Positions 10,438-24,800 of a stretch of DNA of 64,000 nucleotides are shown one piece after another. The position numbers were made by a program, and so were the translations under genes. The first letter of the stretch is position 1. Each line of letters begins with the position of its first letter. The DNA is taken from assembly GCA_911728455.2 (NCBI GenBank), contig OU452229.1:13488076-13552075 (forward strand). Reading direction: 5' to 3'. The notes beneath the pieces were generated by a model. That model was given only the letters and a program-made list of their open reading frames with translations, ran no database searches and was not told where the DNA came from. Origin of the DNA: Marthasterias glacialis (Eukaryota > Echinodermata > Asteroidea > Forcipulatida > Asteriidae).

Positions 10438-12827
10438 GTAACTGTATTATTTGTTTAAACGAGAAAGATAGATTTTGCATTTGGATTCTGTGGTGTGTGG
10501 ACTGCCATTCTTGAGTGTACTCTGCTGGTCCAATTTCCGGACAATGTTGAAAATTGATTCGCCCTTTTTGCTCTATTGATTGTGTCGTTATAATTTATGT
10601 TTTATAATGTTTCTATTTGTATAATTTCAAAGAAGATATGAGTATAACGACCACCGTTTTTCTTCCATTGTTTCATCAAAAAATGGTATCTTGTTTTTCA
10701 TAAATTTGATACTTTTTTACCTAGAGACCTAGACCCAGTAACTGGGGCGCTGTACTCCTTTTTGAGATTTTTGACATTATCTGTCGTACTAGCGCCCCAG
10801 TCCGTGGTATATATGGAAAGTGCTCCGATTCGGAGTCCGAAGCGGTTTTTTTCTGAATCAGTTACAAAATTGTCAAAATTGCAACAAGGACTCGACAGAA
10901 TTGCTTGAAAATCGCCTACTGGCTTCTCCAAGTATCTACGGTGAAATAAAATGCAGTTAATTGTACTCACGATCATTTTTGGTCCTCCAAATCGATGATT
11001 TTTAGCCCACTATCACGCATATATCAAATTTGCCGTTAGAATCGCCATTTTGAATGTGATACTCAACGACCGTTTCCTTATGTCTAAAACGCTGCGAGGA
11101 TTGCGTGTTCGCTGAGGCCCTGACTTTCATATTGTTTTCCGCGCAGTCAACGCAGGATACCAGGCTGTGTGTAGCGCCAATGTTCACTGACGCCCTGACA
11201 TTCATATTGATTTGCGCAGTCAATGCAGGATACCAGCTGTGTAGCCTGGTATCCTGCGTTGACTGGGCAAATCAATATGCATGTCAGGGCATCAGCGAAC
11301 ATTGGCGCTACACACAGCCTGGTATCCTGCGTTGACTGCGCGGAAAACAATATGAAAGTCAGGGCCTCAGCGAACACGCAATCCTCGCAGCGTTTTAGAC
11401 ATAAGGAAACGGTCGTTGAGTATCACATTCAAAATGGCGATTCTAACGGCAAATTTGATATATGCGTGATAGTGGGCTAAAAATCATCGATTTGGAGGAC
11501 CAAAAATGATCGTGAGTACAATTAACTGCATTTTATTTCACCGTAGATACTTGGAGAAGCCAGTAGGCGATTTTCAAGCAATTCTGTCGAGTCCTTGTTG
11601 CAATTTTGACAATTTTGTAACTGATTCAGAAAAAAACCGCTTCGGACTCCGAATCGGAGCACTTTCCATATATACCACGGACTGGGGCGCTAGTACGACA
11701 GATAATGTCAAAAATCTCAAAAAGGAGTACAGCGCCCCAGTTACTGGGTCTACTAGAGACCCAGTAACTAGACTGGCTGCGGCGCTGAACTCCTTTTTTG
11801 AGATTTTAACATTAGCGGTCGCACTACGGATAACGTCAAAATTAAGCCAAAATCCCCAAAAAGGAGTTCAGTGTCCCATTTACTGGGTTTATTTTTTACC
11901 CACATCTGTAGATGGGTCAAAAATGAGTGAATAGGTAGTGGCTGTTGGATTGTGCATTTTAGAAAAAATGCTGTTTCCGACTGCCACTTTATTTCCCTGT
12001 CCAGAAGGTTGACAGAATGTGTACACTAACAGAGAGGAACAGGCACTTTGTCAAAATCATGCAAAAGTAAACAAAGTAAAAGTTGTCTGGTGTATAGTGG
12101 TCTTAACAACGCTACTCCCGTAATGCCATTTTAATTTCTTTGGGCATGAGAGTGAGAAGAGATTTAACCGCTCAATGAAATGTCCGCTTGAGTTTTCTTA
12201 TATAAAAGTAAACAAATATTTTCTTAATTTTAAGTTTCTTAATTTTTTGCCACAGTGTGTAGGCACTGTTAGTGGGGCTACAAATGTACTATGTACATAA
12301 ATGTAGAGGCAGAGCATGACCACATCGGGTCTATGTAGTTGCGATGATCAAAACCCTCCTCCCAACGGTCTGAAGGATAGACTCTGGGAGAGTAATACAA
12401 ATCGCTGTGAAATAAAAGTGGGTTCTCAGTATTCTTTACAATTCCAAAGATTTTCTTGTTTTCGACCACTTAGCCTGAACATAACAACCATAACAAGGAC
12501 ACCTGAATGATCTCCAGATTGACATTCATTCATCGAACTATACATGTACATGTAGGGCATACCACTTAAAGCATTATCAAATAAATATTTTTCCGAAGAA
12601 AATTAAAACAACTATTGGACATTTGCAAAACTCAAAACATTATGCCCAACATGAATGCTAAGTTTGGCTTTTGGCCAGGAAATGCGTACATCAAGGGTAC
12701 TGACCAGTCAGAGCAGACTGCTGGCAAAATTGTGTTTCGGATCATTTCGCCAACACTGGCTAAATATCCACTGCCTTTTACTTGCCATGCTTGCTGTTGT
12801 GTGATAGAAGGTGGTTTATTTTTTAAG

Positions 12828-12858
<31 letters not shown>

Positions 12859-15800
12859 GGTTGGGGTGTTTTTGCCAGTAGTAATGGGATGCTCTGCCAT
12901 TTTTGTTTAGCATGACCTAACTGAAGAATTAGATAAGGGTAGTTTAACTATCAGTTTATTAAGCAATAAACGACAAGGGAAACTGAGTGGGTAAATTTTA
13001 TCGGACATTTTTTCCCCTGATTAATCGATTTCAATTTTACGGTACATGTACATGTATTGTAATTTTAAAAGAAAATATTAATCAACTGAAATTATTTTCA
13101 TAATAGGCGCAAGGCCAACACATTTCGGTTGGTTTCTGGTATGTACTTGGAAAAAAGTTGCAGCGTGACAGATGCAAACTAAAGTGGCTCTCTTTCATGT
13201 GTTTCTTGTTATAAAACATCCAAAGATTTGAGTTGGAATGCAACCTTCAAAAAGAATTGAATAAACATATTACAATACAAACAGTTTTATGAGAAACTAC
13301 ATTGTTCATGTTTGCCTTTTTGATTTTAAATTCCAACCCAAAACTCTTGCACAAAAAAAGTTTGTGTGTGTGCAACTGCCTGCTCTGTTGAAAAAGTGTG
13401 CAAATACAGTCTGCAAATCTTGAAGTTTGGGGAAAGTCCACAAGCCGGGGGCTTCTTTTTATTTTTGCTGTACTTATTTGCTTTTCTACTTTATGTATTT
13501 TTAAATCTAGATATTTATATTTTTATGTGCATACCGAGGAAGTGATTTTCATGCTGGACATGACAAATAAAGAATTAAATTAAATTGAATTGAATTTTTA
13601 GCTGGACTAGAATTTTTTTTTAACAAGGCGACGAAACAAAATGAGAAATAACTGTCTAAGATGTAGTATATACAGGTTTTTTCTATTCAATTTTTAATTT
13701 GAACTTTTATTTCCACATCAAACCACATTATCAACATCGCTACATGTAGAAATATAGGCTAACATTTTATTAACAATAAGAAAATAAAATGGCATATGCC
13801 TACATGAGAAAAAAGCAAACAAAAAGTTAAATCAAAGCAGCAAAGATACAAGTAATGTTTTTATTTTTTTAATTTTTTTTATAACAAGCAATAAGACTAA
13901 GATTTATCTCATATTTGTCTTACGGGAACAGTGTAAGTTATCAGGCCTCGATCTTAAGAAAAACGGGGGCAGGCCTTTGCTGGCCAAATCAGAGAAATTG
14001 TACAAGGGCCAGCTGGCCAAGTTGGTAGTGACAGTGCAATTTTTCTGAAGGGCATGCAGGCCAACTCACAAGGCCTGAATCATGTAAGTAGCCGTACCTT
14101 GATACTCCACAGAATTGAAAGATATTTAATAGACTAAAAGTCAACATTTGAACACTGTTTTTTAATAAAAGGTATTTCACAGTGAGGTACATGTATTATT
14201 ATTCAATTGAAAAACAATAGACAGCCGGACTTGTCTAATTTGAGTTTACTGGCCCAATGCTAAAATTACTGGCCTCAAGCCTGCGGTTCGTTGTCAATGT
14301 ACTGTAGTTTCATACCTGGTTAATCTTTGTGCCTACAAAATTACACCTTCTGACTGACACCCCGAACAAAGATGTTGACAAAAAACGGAGACCGCCAACA
14401 TATAGGGCAAGATACATGTACATGTAGCTCACTTGGTGGAGCGCCGGCATGGTCATCCAGGGTCACAGGTTCAAATCCTGCTCTAGTCAATTTTTCCTTT
14501 GTTCATCCAAAAATTCAATCATCTTACATTGTCTGTACATGTAGACCCTTGTTAAAAGCATTTATTTGTTTATTTTTGTTTTCTTTTCTGTACTTCAGTT
14601 CAACCACTGGGGCCTTTTATTCGTTACCATGAGACAATAAACTATGACCTCAGCGCAGTGCATCAGCAACACACAAGAGCGGCGAGGTCACTGGGACGGC
14701 CGACTGTTTCACTCTCATTTTCAGCACACCAAAGGTTTGTTAAAAATTTTCTCAAAGTTTGTTTATATGATATCGAGATAATTATGATTGGTGATGATCT
14801 AGAGATCTTACTTGGTCTAGGTTTCAGTTTTTGATGTTTTCATTTTTTTTTTTTTTGCTTAAATCTAGTAATTGCGTTTTCAATTGATTCCTATAATTTT
14901 TTCCTTTTTCTCTTTTTTTTATTATTTATAATTTTTTGTGTGTTGGTGAGCTGCCTAGTAAAATTTTGAAATTATGATTTAAATTTTGTGTTTAATTCTC
15001 ACGGCTGATTGACCGTTTGAAACCATTCAAAATTCCATTCCTTACACTTGGCTGTACATGTAGCTTTGTACACTACAGCTTTACCATTGGATCAATGATT
15101 GAAGCGTGTAACAATCCACCAGAGAGTAGGAGGGTTTGAATACCCAATTCAGTGATTACTCACATTACACTGATGAACCACAAACCTAAATGAGTCAGAC
15201 TGACTTTATATGTTGAGATTTATTGTTTATATCCAAATTCAAAAAACACTTTCTCAATGCTTTGAGTCACAAAACATTTACAGAACCAGATTTCCAATAT
15301 CACTGGTAAGTGTGGCATTCCCCATGTAATTATCTGACCAGTGTAAAAATGTGTGTATCAATAACACCCTCCTACTGTCTGACCCTTCAATATCATCCGC
15401 TGTGGTTTTGAATGTGCACAGTTTTGCCACCGTACACAACCCTTGAAGTTGAATGGTTCAAATGGTTGGTCACCTGACAGTAGGAGGGTTTTAAACAGTC
15501 AGATTCCTCTTTTGGACTGATTTCTGGCACAACACTAGTCTTGTCCGAGATGTTGGTCTTTATCACTGAACTGAGCAACATGTGTACATGTACAATTTGT
15601 CATGTGGTATCGCTGAACTGAACTATCATGATCAAACACTAGAGGGCACTGTTCCAAAAACCTGACTTGCCGACGAACTGCTGTCATGCCCGAATTATAC
15701 TGCAGTAATCAAACGCACTCTACCAGTAGAGTTGTCACACTGTGTCACGTGTAACATGGTCAGTAACCACGATACGAATGCCTTGCGCCAAATCACTAGC

Positions 15801-18800
15801 CTACATTTCCTTGTAATTTTTGACAGATTTTGGCCAGCAGAACCCGTAGGGCAAAGAAAATTCCAGTAAAAGTTGACAGGTGCTTCTCAGTAAATTAAGA
15901 CTATAAGATTTGGGAACTCCTTAGTATTATCTGCTTAAGAGATTGGGACACTCCTCAAGTGAATTAGGTTAAAATACATCAAAAAGTTGGATTAATTATG
16001 TGGTGGTTTATTTGATGGTGACAGACAGGAACAGGGATAGGGCAAAAGGTCAAATGTAGGGGATGAACTTATTAAGATGATCTTGATACATGTTAACAGT
16101 ATGGCTTAATCTATTGTCTTACGCCTTATTGTCCATACTGAAAGTAACATACATGTATCATGTAGATGTGACGGTGCAAAACAGTCTGTGACTTGCAAGT
16201 TTTAGGAAATTGGAATTGAACTAAATTTGCAGAAAGTTTAATCTTTTATTTTACCAACTCTGTCTAGTTTAAAGAGAAAAAACTTTGATCTCTTTTTTTT
16301 TTAGGGAAGGGTAGATTCATTCACAACTCTAGTTTTCAATTAACCTACCATGCAGCCAACCTGTCGAAATTTCACCAAATTCGGTCATACGTATTTGGTC
16401 ATCTCATAATTTAGTGAACATATTACATGTATGTTCCGAATACAAATGGGTCATTTCCTGTCAAATCAACCAATAATCTGAAAATTGGTACGGGTCACCT
16501 CCCAGATTTGGCTGAAATTCATTTCTACATTGTAACATTCATCTAGGGATATGGGCCTAATGTTGTATGCAAACAATTTAATCCCAACTTCAAGTCGTTT
16601 CGGGGGTTATGGCCCATCAAAATCAGGGTGGTACATGTACATGTACTATTGAGGACAAAGCATTGCAGTAAATGGTGCGGTACAATATTCAAAATATGTG
16701 TATGTCATAATGGCGAGCTACAATGTATCCTGTATCCAATTGTGTGTTACATCATGTAAGTTAAACATTGACATTGTGCAGCCTATCTTCAAATAATACC
16801 TGAAAACACCTGTTTTTTATATTTTTGTTATAACAAGCACTAAGAGAAGATTTATCTCATACTGTAACAACAGTGGTTTAACTGTCATTATGACAACACT
16901 TTGGGATTAAATAGAGACATAACGTATCACATACTGTATGGGCAAAATACCCCAATTTCAAAATGCTGCCTCACCATGAAGGAGAAGTCTCCAAAACGAA
17001 ATTTAGTCCAGAAGTAGAATAGACTTGTATTTTTATAAATGGTGTAATTTTAATGATGGAGGGTAAGTGTTGCCAAGGTCAAAGGTCACTGTGAATTTCA
17101 GTATTTTTTCGATATTTTCTGCCTGGAACCACCTTTGGAGCCCTGTATTTTTTTTTAATGAGTAAAGGGTCTATTTTTGCTTGGGGTTAACCAACCTATA
17201 TAATATGTACATGCAATGTGTAACTTTTCTGATTATCAGTTATGAGTATGGGGGGGTCTGAAAATGGAAATTAATTTTATCAAAAGATTAAATTAGTTTT
17301 TTTGAACAGCCTGTAGAGAAAAAGGGGGATGAGATTTGTTGTGAGGCCAGCTTTGTAGCTTATTTTAAAGGTGTTCTAAAACGCATACAAAACGCAAAAT
17401 ATTCAAGGCGCGAATTGCGCGTGCTTCGAGGGGGTACCACCCTGATTTTGATGGGGCATAACTCCAAAACAACTTGGAGTTGGGATTTAACTTTTTGTAT
17501 ACAGTGTTCATTATATCCCTCGACCCTAGATGAATGTTAGAAATGAATTTCAGCCAAATCTGAGAGGTGACCTGTACCACCATTGGTTGATTTGTCATGG
17601 AATGACCCAAATGTGTCTGACATATTTTGATTTCGGCAATCAAAATAAGAAGCGGTGGTTATGGGTCACAACAGATATTTTTCTTGATATTTAGGGGACC
17701 TACAGAATTTCAGATGGAAATTTCTCTGGAAAATTTGTATCTGATGTGTATTTACTGATCAGGCCTGGAATTACATCACAGAGGCCAGGGCCTCCATTGC
17801 CCTGATCTTGGCCTCAGTACCCCTTCGAAGTTTCCCATAGACTTGAAGATTTTCTAATGGAAGTGCCCTTTGCAAAATGAAAGTGGCCTTGCCCTCTCAT
17901 ACTGTAGATCAATTTCCAGGCCTGGTACGTGTAAAGGCCCAATTCCTCCAATTATGCTCTCTTCCTATGACACACCACGCCAAGTAGTTTGGACTTGGAC
18001 ATTCTTGGAATGCCTGATCCTGTGATAAGCACTGGTTGTTTGGGCCTGAGGGCCCAATTCCTTTGGATTCCTTCACTTTGGCAATAGGGTTTAGAAGGAT
18101 TTGGAACTATTATAAGTAGTAACATGGGTTGTTTAAATGATCCATGTTTATGGCTCAAGAACCAAACAACATTTAAAATAAGTAATTTTCACTGACTGTT
18201 AAATTTGGTCTTACCAACAGAGATTTTAAGCTGAGGTTAACGCGTGATACCAGCGTATTCTTGCCTGACTTTAAACTCGTTACTTCAGATGGGGAGGAGC
18301 AGTCACCGGATATCAATTACTTTTACAGTGGAGACTTAGAAGGTTGGTATTTTGTACTTTTTACTTCCATCAGTCCCCCTACAACAATGTATGTTTTAAA
18401 TTGGCTCAGAAAATTATTAGAACATTTTCTTTTTACCCATAAACCATGTAAACTGATGTGTGATAAGCACTGTGTGTACAGCTGAAAACTTATGGGCAAG
18501 TATGTACATTTAAATCATTGTTTGAATACACAACTACACTGTACATGTACAGGGCTCGAATTTGGGGTAAAATTCCACAAGACCGCAGGGCTTGTAGCTC
18601 AAAATGTTTACCGGACCAAAATTTATTTTACAAGACCAGAATCTGAATGAGAAAGAACTTTCTACAAAGTTTAAAATGGAAGCTGTTTTTATTTGAGCAA
18701 GCACTTGAGAGAAGATTTGTCTCATTTGTCCTGTGGGTAATTTTATTTTGATACTCAACAGAATTGAAAGATATTGATCAGATTCAAAGTCAAAATTTCG

Positions 18801-21800
18801 AACATAATTTCTCGTGTTTCTTTTTGTTAAAGATATTACACAGTGAGGTACATTGCAATATTAATCAATTGAAAAACACAAGACCACCAGACTTGTCCAG
18901 TCATGAGTTTACTGGCCCGATGCTAAAATCACTGGCCTCGGGCCTGTGGTCCAGTGTAAAATTCGAGCCCTGTATGTAAACATGTATGCGTTTTGCGTAA
19001 AATACCACGTGCAGCATGCAAGAGTTCTATCACATTCCTTACATGAGCATGATGAGTGGTCAGTGAACCACTTGGCTGCGTAGAAAATCAGAATGCTTGA
19101 TAAAGCTCAAAGCCAAAAGCCAGTAAAGATGTCGCCTATCAGGAACTGATCTACATGTACACGTATACTCAGTGCTTACCCAAGTCTTGAAGGAAATAAA
19201 TCCACAAGCATGCTACTCAGGTGGGATTAGAACCCACGACCCTGCCATTCTAGAGCAGATGTCTCAACTCCAGACCACTGCGCTTGCTCGGTGACAAGAG
19301 GCAAGGTCGAATTCTGTTTGTTTTAGCAGCAGGTACCGCAACATTTTTATGTAATAATTGTACTGGGGGGAAAAAGAAAAGTTTTTACAGATATTTAGGG
19401 AAAACATTTTTGACAATAAGAGCTTTGCGTTGTGTTGGCTCAACATGCATTTCCTGATTGTTCTTCAGGCATACAGTGTGGTACATGTAAGTCTGGTTGG
19501 TTGTTCATAATGTTTAAAACTAAATTTGTATTTTAGTATTTTAACGAACCATACAAATTAACGGCTAAAAAGACAGAAATTTGTATGATCAGCAAACAGT
19601 AATTGTATAGAAGATGTTCTCTCTTCTCGAATGATGCCCCCCCAAAGGGGACTGTCATGCCAACCTAGGCTTTATGGAACAGGCATCCTGTTTTGTGTAT
19701 TATTTGAAAAATACTCAAGGGGGGGGGGGTATCACAGGTCACATGGTTTGTGAAAATGTGCATTAAAGTATGTAGGTTTATAGGGTAGTTGTTTCTTGAG
19801 ATTTCTGACACTTTTTGTGTACAATGTGTACATGAGGGTTATCCCCTATCTCTGTCAGTGTCATAAAAAATAAATACTTTTTGAAATGTTTATTTATTTA
19901 TTTATTTATTTATTATTATGTAAATGATTTTAGCCCCCTGGATCCACCAATGGGTCATTGCCTTGATGCCCCTTGGAATGTTTCAGTAGAAACTAAAATT
20001 GCCCTCATGGAGGTGCCCTTTATCACTATCAGGCCTGAATTGTACATGGTGAAAGCGTCAACACCTTGAACCAATCCAATGAGCTTCTAACTCACAAATT
20101 TGACTTAGCTCGGAAAAAATAGATCTTGTTTAGCAGGTTAGCACATTATCAGCCCAAAATACCATTTGATTATGATTGTGACTACATCTGCTTAACTTTT
20201 GCTTAATAGATAATTTTGCTAAGCAACATTCTCTACTTTTAAGCATCAAAATGTATGCTTGAAGTTACAAGTATACATGTAGCAGACTAGAGTTTTATCA
20301 ACTTTCATATGTATCCTCTAAAATGATAAGCGGACTTGCTCTTTGGAAAATTGTGTTTCACATGGTGTATTTTACAATACACTTCAGCTGTGTCATTTAA
20401 TTGATTTATAACGCCAGAAATTCTACATCAAGTGAAAACCCAGCATATCTCACTGTTCAGATTTGGGTCGTCAGAATGGAATTTCCAAGCAAGCAGACAG
20501 ACCTGAAGGTCTGCCTATTGATTCTTGCCAGCATTCCTGTCCAGTCACGCGTAAAGCTCCGGCTGTGAACTAGAGTTTTAGTCAACGTATTCAACGCGGG
20601 GGAACAGGAACTGGGAAATAAAGTCAAAAGCTGGCAAGGCGTGAAAAAAGGCGTGGGATGCTTAATGAGTTGGGTATTCAGGATCAATCAGAATTGTACA
20701 TCGGATACAAAATTATGCATAGTACTTGATGGCAGTGTTTAGTGGGAATGAAACAAAAATAAAGTTAAACCCTGCCTACCCTGCTGAGATTGCTCAGCAG
20801 TGAGCAAGAATGACATTTAATATTTATGGCCAGTGACTGACTCCCTGAGTACTACATACGTACAAATGTAGTTCTTGCTGAAGTAAATAATGTTTTGTAT
20901 CAGAGCAAGGCTCCCCAAGGAGAACAGGTCATTGGAAACTGTTGGGTTACCCTGGTAAAAAAAAAAAAAAAAAAAAAAAACATTACTTAAAGATTTGGCA
21001 TGCAGTTGATAAAATTGGGGATTGTTGGCAATTTACCAACCAACTTCATACACTGTAACCAAGTTCAAATGAACTTAGATTGTCAACAAATTCTATCAAT
21101 CCTGAATACTTTGTAAGTTGCACATTCTGGGTTGATGAAATATCCCTATAATAATTCCACTGTATCCTTCTGTTTCTGGCAGGCCTACATGTTCTTATTT
21201 CTGTATGCTTGTGGATTTGTTTCCTGTATGAATATACTGCATACAACATACATCTGTACATTATGTGTTTTACCCGACACCAGTGAGTTTGTTTTAAGCA
21301 CGGTATATACAATGTAGTTTGTGCTTTCTCCCATGTCTGTGGGGAAAAAACCCGCAGAAATGCTACTTGGATGGGATTCGAACCCATGACCCTTGCCATT
21401 CTAGAGCAGATACATTATATCTTACCAATAGACCATCGAGATTGTGGGTGACAAGAGGCCAGATGGAATCCTGTATATTACCAGCGGGTACCGCAGTAAT
21501 TGTTACATCAATTACATTTACAATGTATGCGTACTGTACAATATTGATTTTGTTAGATTTTTAATTTGTTGGATCAGTAATCAAGGTTACCTTTACTTGT
21601 GGTTTCAAAACAGGAATAAGTTCCTTTCAAAACAGGAATACATATATTAAAGTTCCTTTTCAAATTTACCATTATGAACATTCTTTGTGTACATGTATTT
21701 GAGGAAAATAACACGCAAATGATCAATGGGACTTTTTGATGTCAGCTATTGTGATATCAAGATAATACATACAGTGTATTGTGCCCTTCGGTTGGTATTA

Positions 21801-24800
21801 TCATTATGGCAGTCAGGTCCCCCAGGTATTGTTGTTACTGTGTTACTGCTGTGTATTTAAACTTGTTATTTTGCCAATGTTTGTCAACAAGTAAATGTTC
21901 ATGCACCGGTCGCAGTCATATATTTTAACGTTTTTTTTTACAAAACTACTGTGGGGAACCTGCTGCAATGGCAATAGGGTTTGAACTGGCCTCTCGATTA
22001 TACCTGGTCAAACTTGGTGATCTAGTGGTTAAGACCTCTGCTGTAGAATGTGGAAGGTTCTTGGTTTGAATCCCACCTGTCCCGAGGTGCATAGGGGTTG
22101 ATTTTTTAGTTTCCGCATGGTTTTAAGAAACTTGATGTAGGACATCAAGTCTTGTTTTGTAGCCCTGTAAAATTGGAAAAAAAGGACATAATTTAAAGTG
22201 AATTGTATTGCCAAACGCAACGAATTGTTAAATTGCAAAAACATGTACATGTATTTAGGGTTAAGAAATTTTGTATATGGATATACATTTTTAGAAGAGT
22301 GTTAATTGTAAACACACTGACATTTTAGCAATGCTCTGAATCACCACTTCTCACTTTACAGCAAGTACATGTATGTATTCATGGAAGTGATTTGCCAGAA
22401 AAGGTAGCAAGTTGAGGTGTAAGAGACTTTTGTTTGAGGATGTTAAAAATGATGACAAACTTAGGCACAGTGGTAAGATGTAGGTTTGCGGTAACATCAT
22501 ATTAACCTCTTTTGTGAGTACATGTACAGGAACATATCCCCATCATGTGTCGACATCAGTAGACTTTAAGGTTTTATCTTTTATTTGGTATAAAGTGAAA
22601 ATACAAGGCTGGGAAAGTCACTGAATTGTAAATTTTGAGCCTTGTGTTTTTAGTGATAGGGTGCATTTTTATTCGCTTCAACAGATGAACCAGGCAGCTA
22701 TTGCCACGGTTCCATCACGGATGGGCTGTTCCAGGGTAAGATCCACGTCGGGGATGACGTCTACTCCGTGGAGCCTGCCACCAACTACATCAACGAACCT
22801 GAAGCCCACTCAGTCATCTACGAGGCCAAGGATCTAGACTATTCCTCCCTAGGATCAGGCGCCAGCGGCTGCGGAATGATCGGACAAATTCAGAAGAGGA
22901 TGGAGGAGAAGATGAAGAAATATGAAGATGAGGAAGATAAACTAAAAGGAAAGAGCCAGGAAGAGGTAAAACAACCCCTTTTATTTTATTTGTCATGGGC
23001 GGAGTAGTGGTCAAGCGCACAAGACTCAAGCTCTAGTGTTTTGATCAGTAGAGTGTGGGTTCGAGTGCAGGTCTTGACACTTGTGTCTTTAAGCAAGACA
23101 CTTGATCGCTATTGCTTCGTCCTTCGGATGGGACGTAAAGCCATCGGCCTTGTGTGTTGTGTAATGCATGTGGGACAAAAAGCAGTTTTACACTTATCAT
23201 AATGAGAAGGGGTTTGTCCCTGTGTTTCTGGCATGGTCTGGCAGCAATATGCGCCACCTCACCTTGTATCCCTTTCAAGGTGTTGTATTATGGTTGCTTC
23301 GTCTCATAAAATCATTCTTGACAATCTCCACCAGATTTTATAGTTCAGCACCAAGAGTGTCATTTATGACAAGTATGACAGACATGGCGCATTACATTAT
23401 TACTAACCAGTTGCCGCCGGGATTCTTTTTTTGTTCCGTTCCCCTGGCGGGATTATTTTGGCGGAATTGCTGAAAACCCTGACTTGACAATGCCAAGAGA
23501 ACAAAGATTCTCTTTATTGGTTCGTCGGTTTTGTTTCCTATCGAGAAAATGTCAAATTAATGCAGTGTGAATTGCCAAATATCTGTCATTGCCTTGGGCA
23601 TAGGAGTGGTACTAAACACGGAACCATGACTCGATTGCTGGCCCACTCTGACTTTACTTTATTCAGCCAATGTACAATGAATGAACAACGGTGGAAGCCT
23701 CTCGATGCCTCGTAGCGTCGTAATCCCCTTCTTGGAACAAAAGGACAAAGGTCTGCAATCTGGGATTACACAAAAACTACCTCTCAATGACCACAAAATG
23801 TGACTATTTTCAATACCTTTTTGTGTGTGGTCTGTGCATGCTCTGCAGCATAATGTCACCTTTACACGGCTTCTGTTTCCAGGCAGGGGAAACATTTGCA
23901 TGTATTGAGGTCATCTGTTTTTAGCTGGTTAAGTAGAGTGTTCAGGGATGCAAAATTATCTTAATTTAGACTTTTTTTATGTCCTGGTGAAAGCAAAATG
24001 GAGTAATTCATTTTTCTAAGGTCAGATTTGCTTGATCCCATCATAGATCCTAGGTACATGCTTGATGGGTTGATGTTAAATGTCATACATGTATGACAGA
24101 TTTGTGTATGTAATGCGTATGACTGCCATCATTGACATTACTTCACACATACATTGTACACGTACAATCATGCAGACGGCATTTAATCTAAATAGCTGAA
24201 CATTTTATTCATGTCAAATGCACTGAGTCTTTTTTTAGGCAGATTTTGGCACTTTGTAGCATCAAGAAAGTGTTCCCAGTTACTCTTGAAAATCTCAACT
24301 TTTAAAAAACATCAAAGTATCCAAGAAAAGAATGTGACTCTGTCTTATAATTAATACTCTATTCAGGCCTAATACGGAGGCAACAGAGGCACTTACTTGC
24401 ATTCATGCCCTGAGAAATAAGCCAATGGAAATTGTAATTTCTTTAATAGAAATGACCTGTTTTAAAGGAAAAACTACCTTGCACTTTACAACATCGAAGT
24501 ATCAGGCCCGACTATTTTTGGTGATGCGTGTAGTTTGTACAAAATTATGACACCCAGGCTTTGACCATGAAGAGTACCCTGACCACCTCACGCATTGTTT
24601 TAGGATTTTGGACGTGTGTCAAATCGCATCACTGCACTGATTTTAAAATTCCTCTTGTTGTTTTGTTTTTCAGAGGGATGGATCGTCATACTTTTCTCGC
24701 CACAAGCGGGCAGCACCGTCAGCGCAGACTTGCACTCTGTATATCCGCACAGACATTGAATTTTATGAAAGGTAAGGGCATGTATTGATAATAGTAATAA

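Noticed and set aside
11506..11934. 142-codon open frame in the foldback element
   Set aside because: It is mirrored exactly by the opposite-strand frame in the other arm and has no domain; it is the inverted repeat read as protein.
14417..14490. tRNA gene
   Set aside because: A- and B-box-like motifs are present but no consistent cloverleaf; shared tail with other copies marks it as a SINE.
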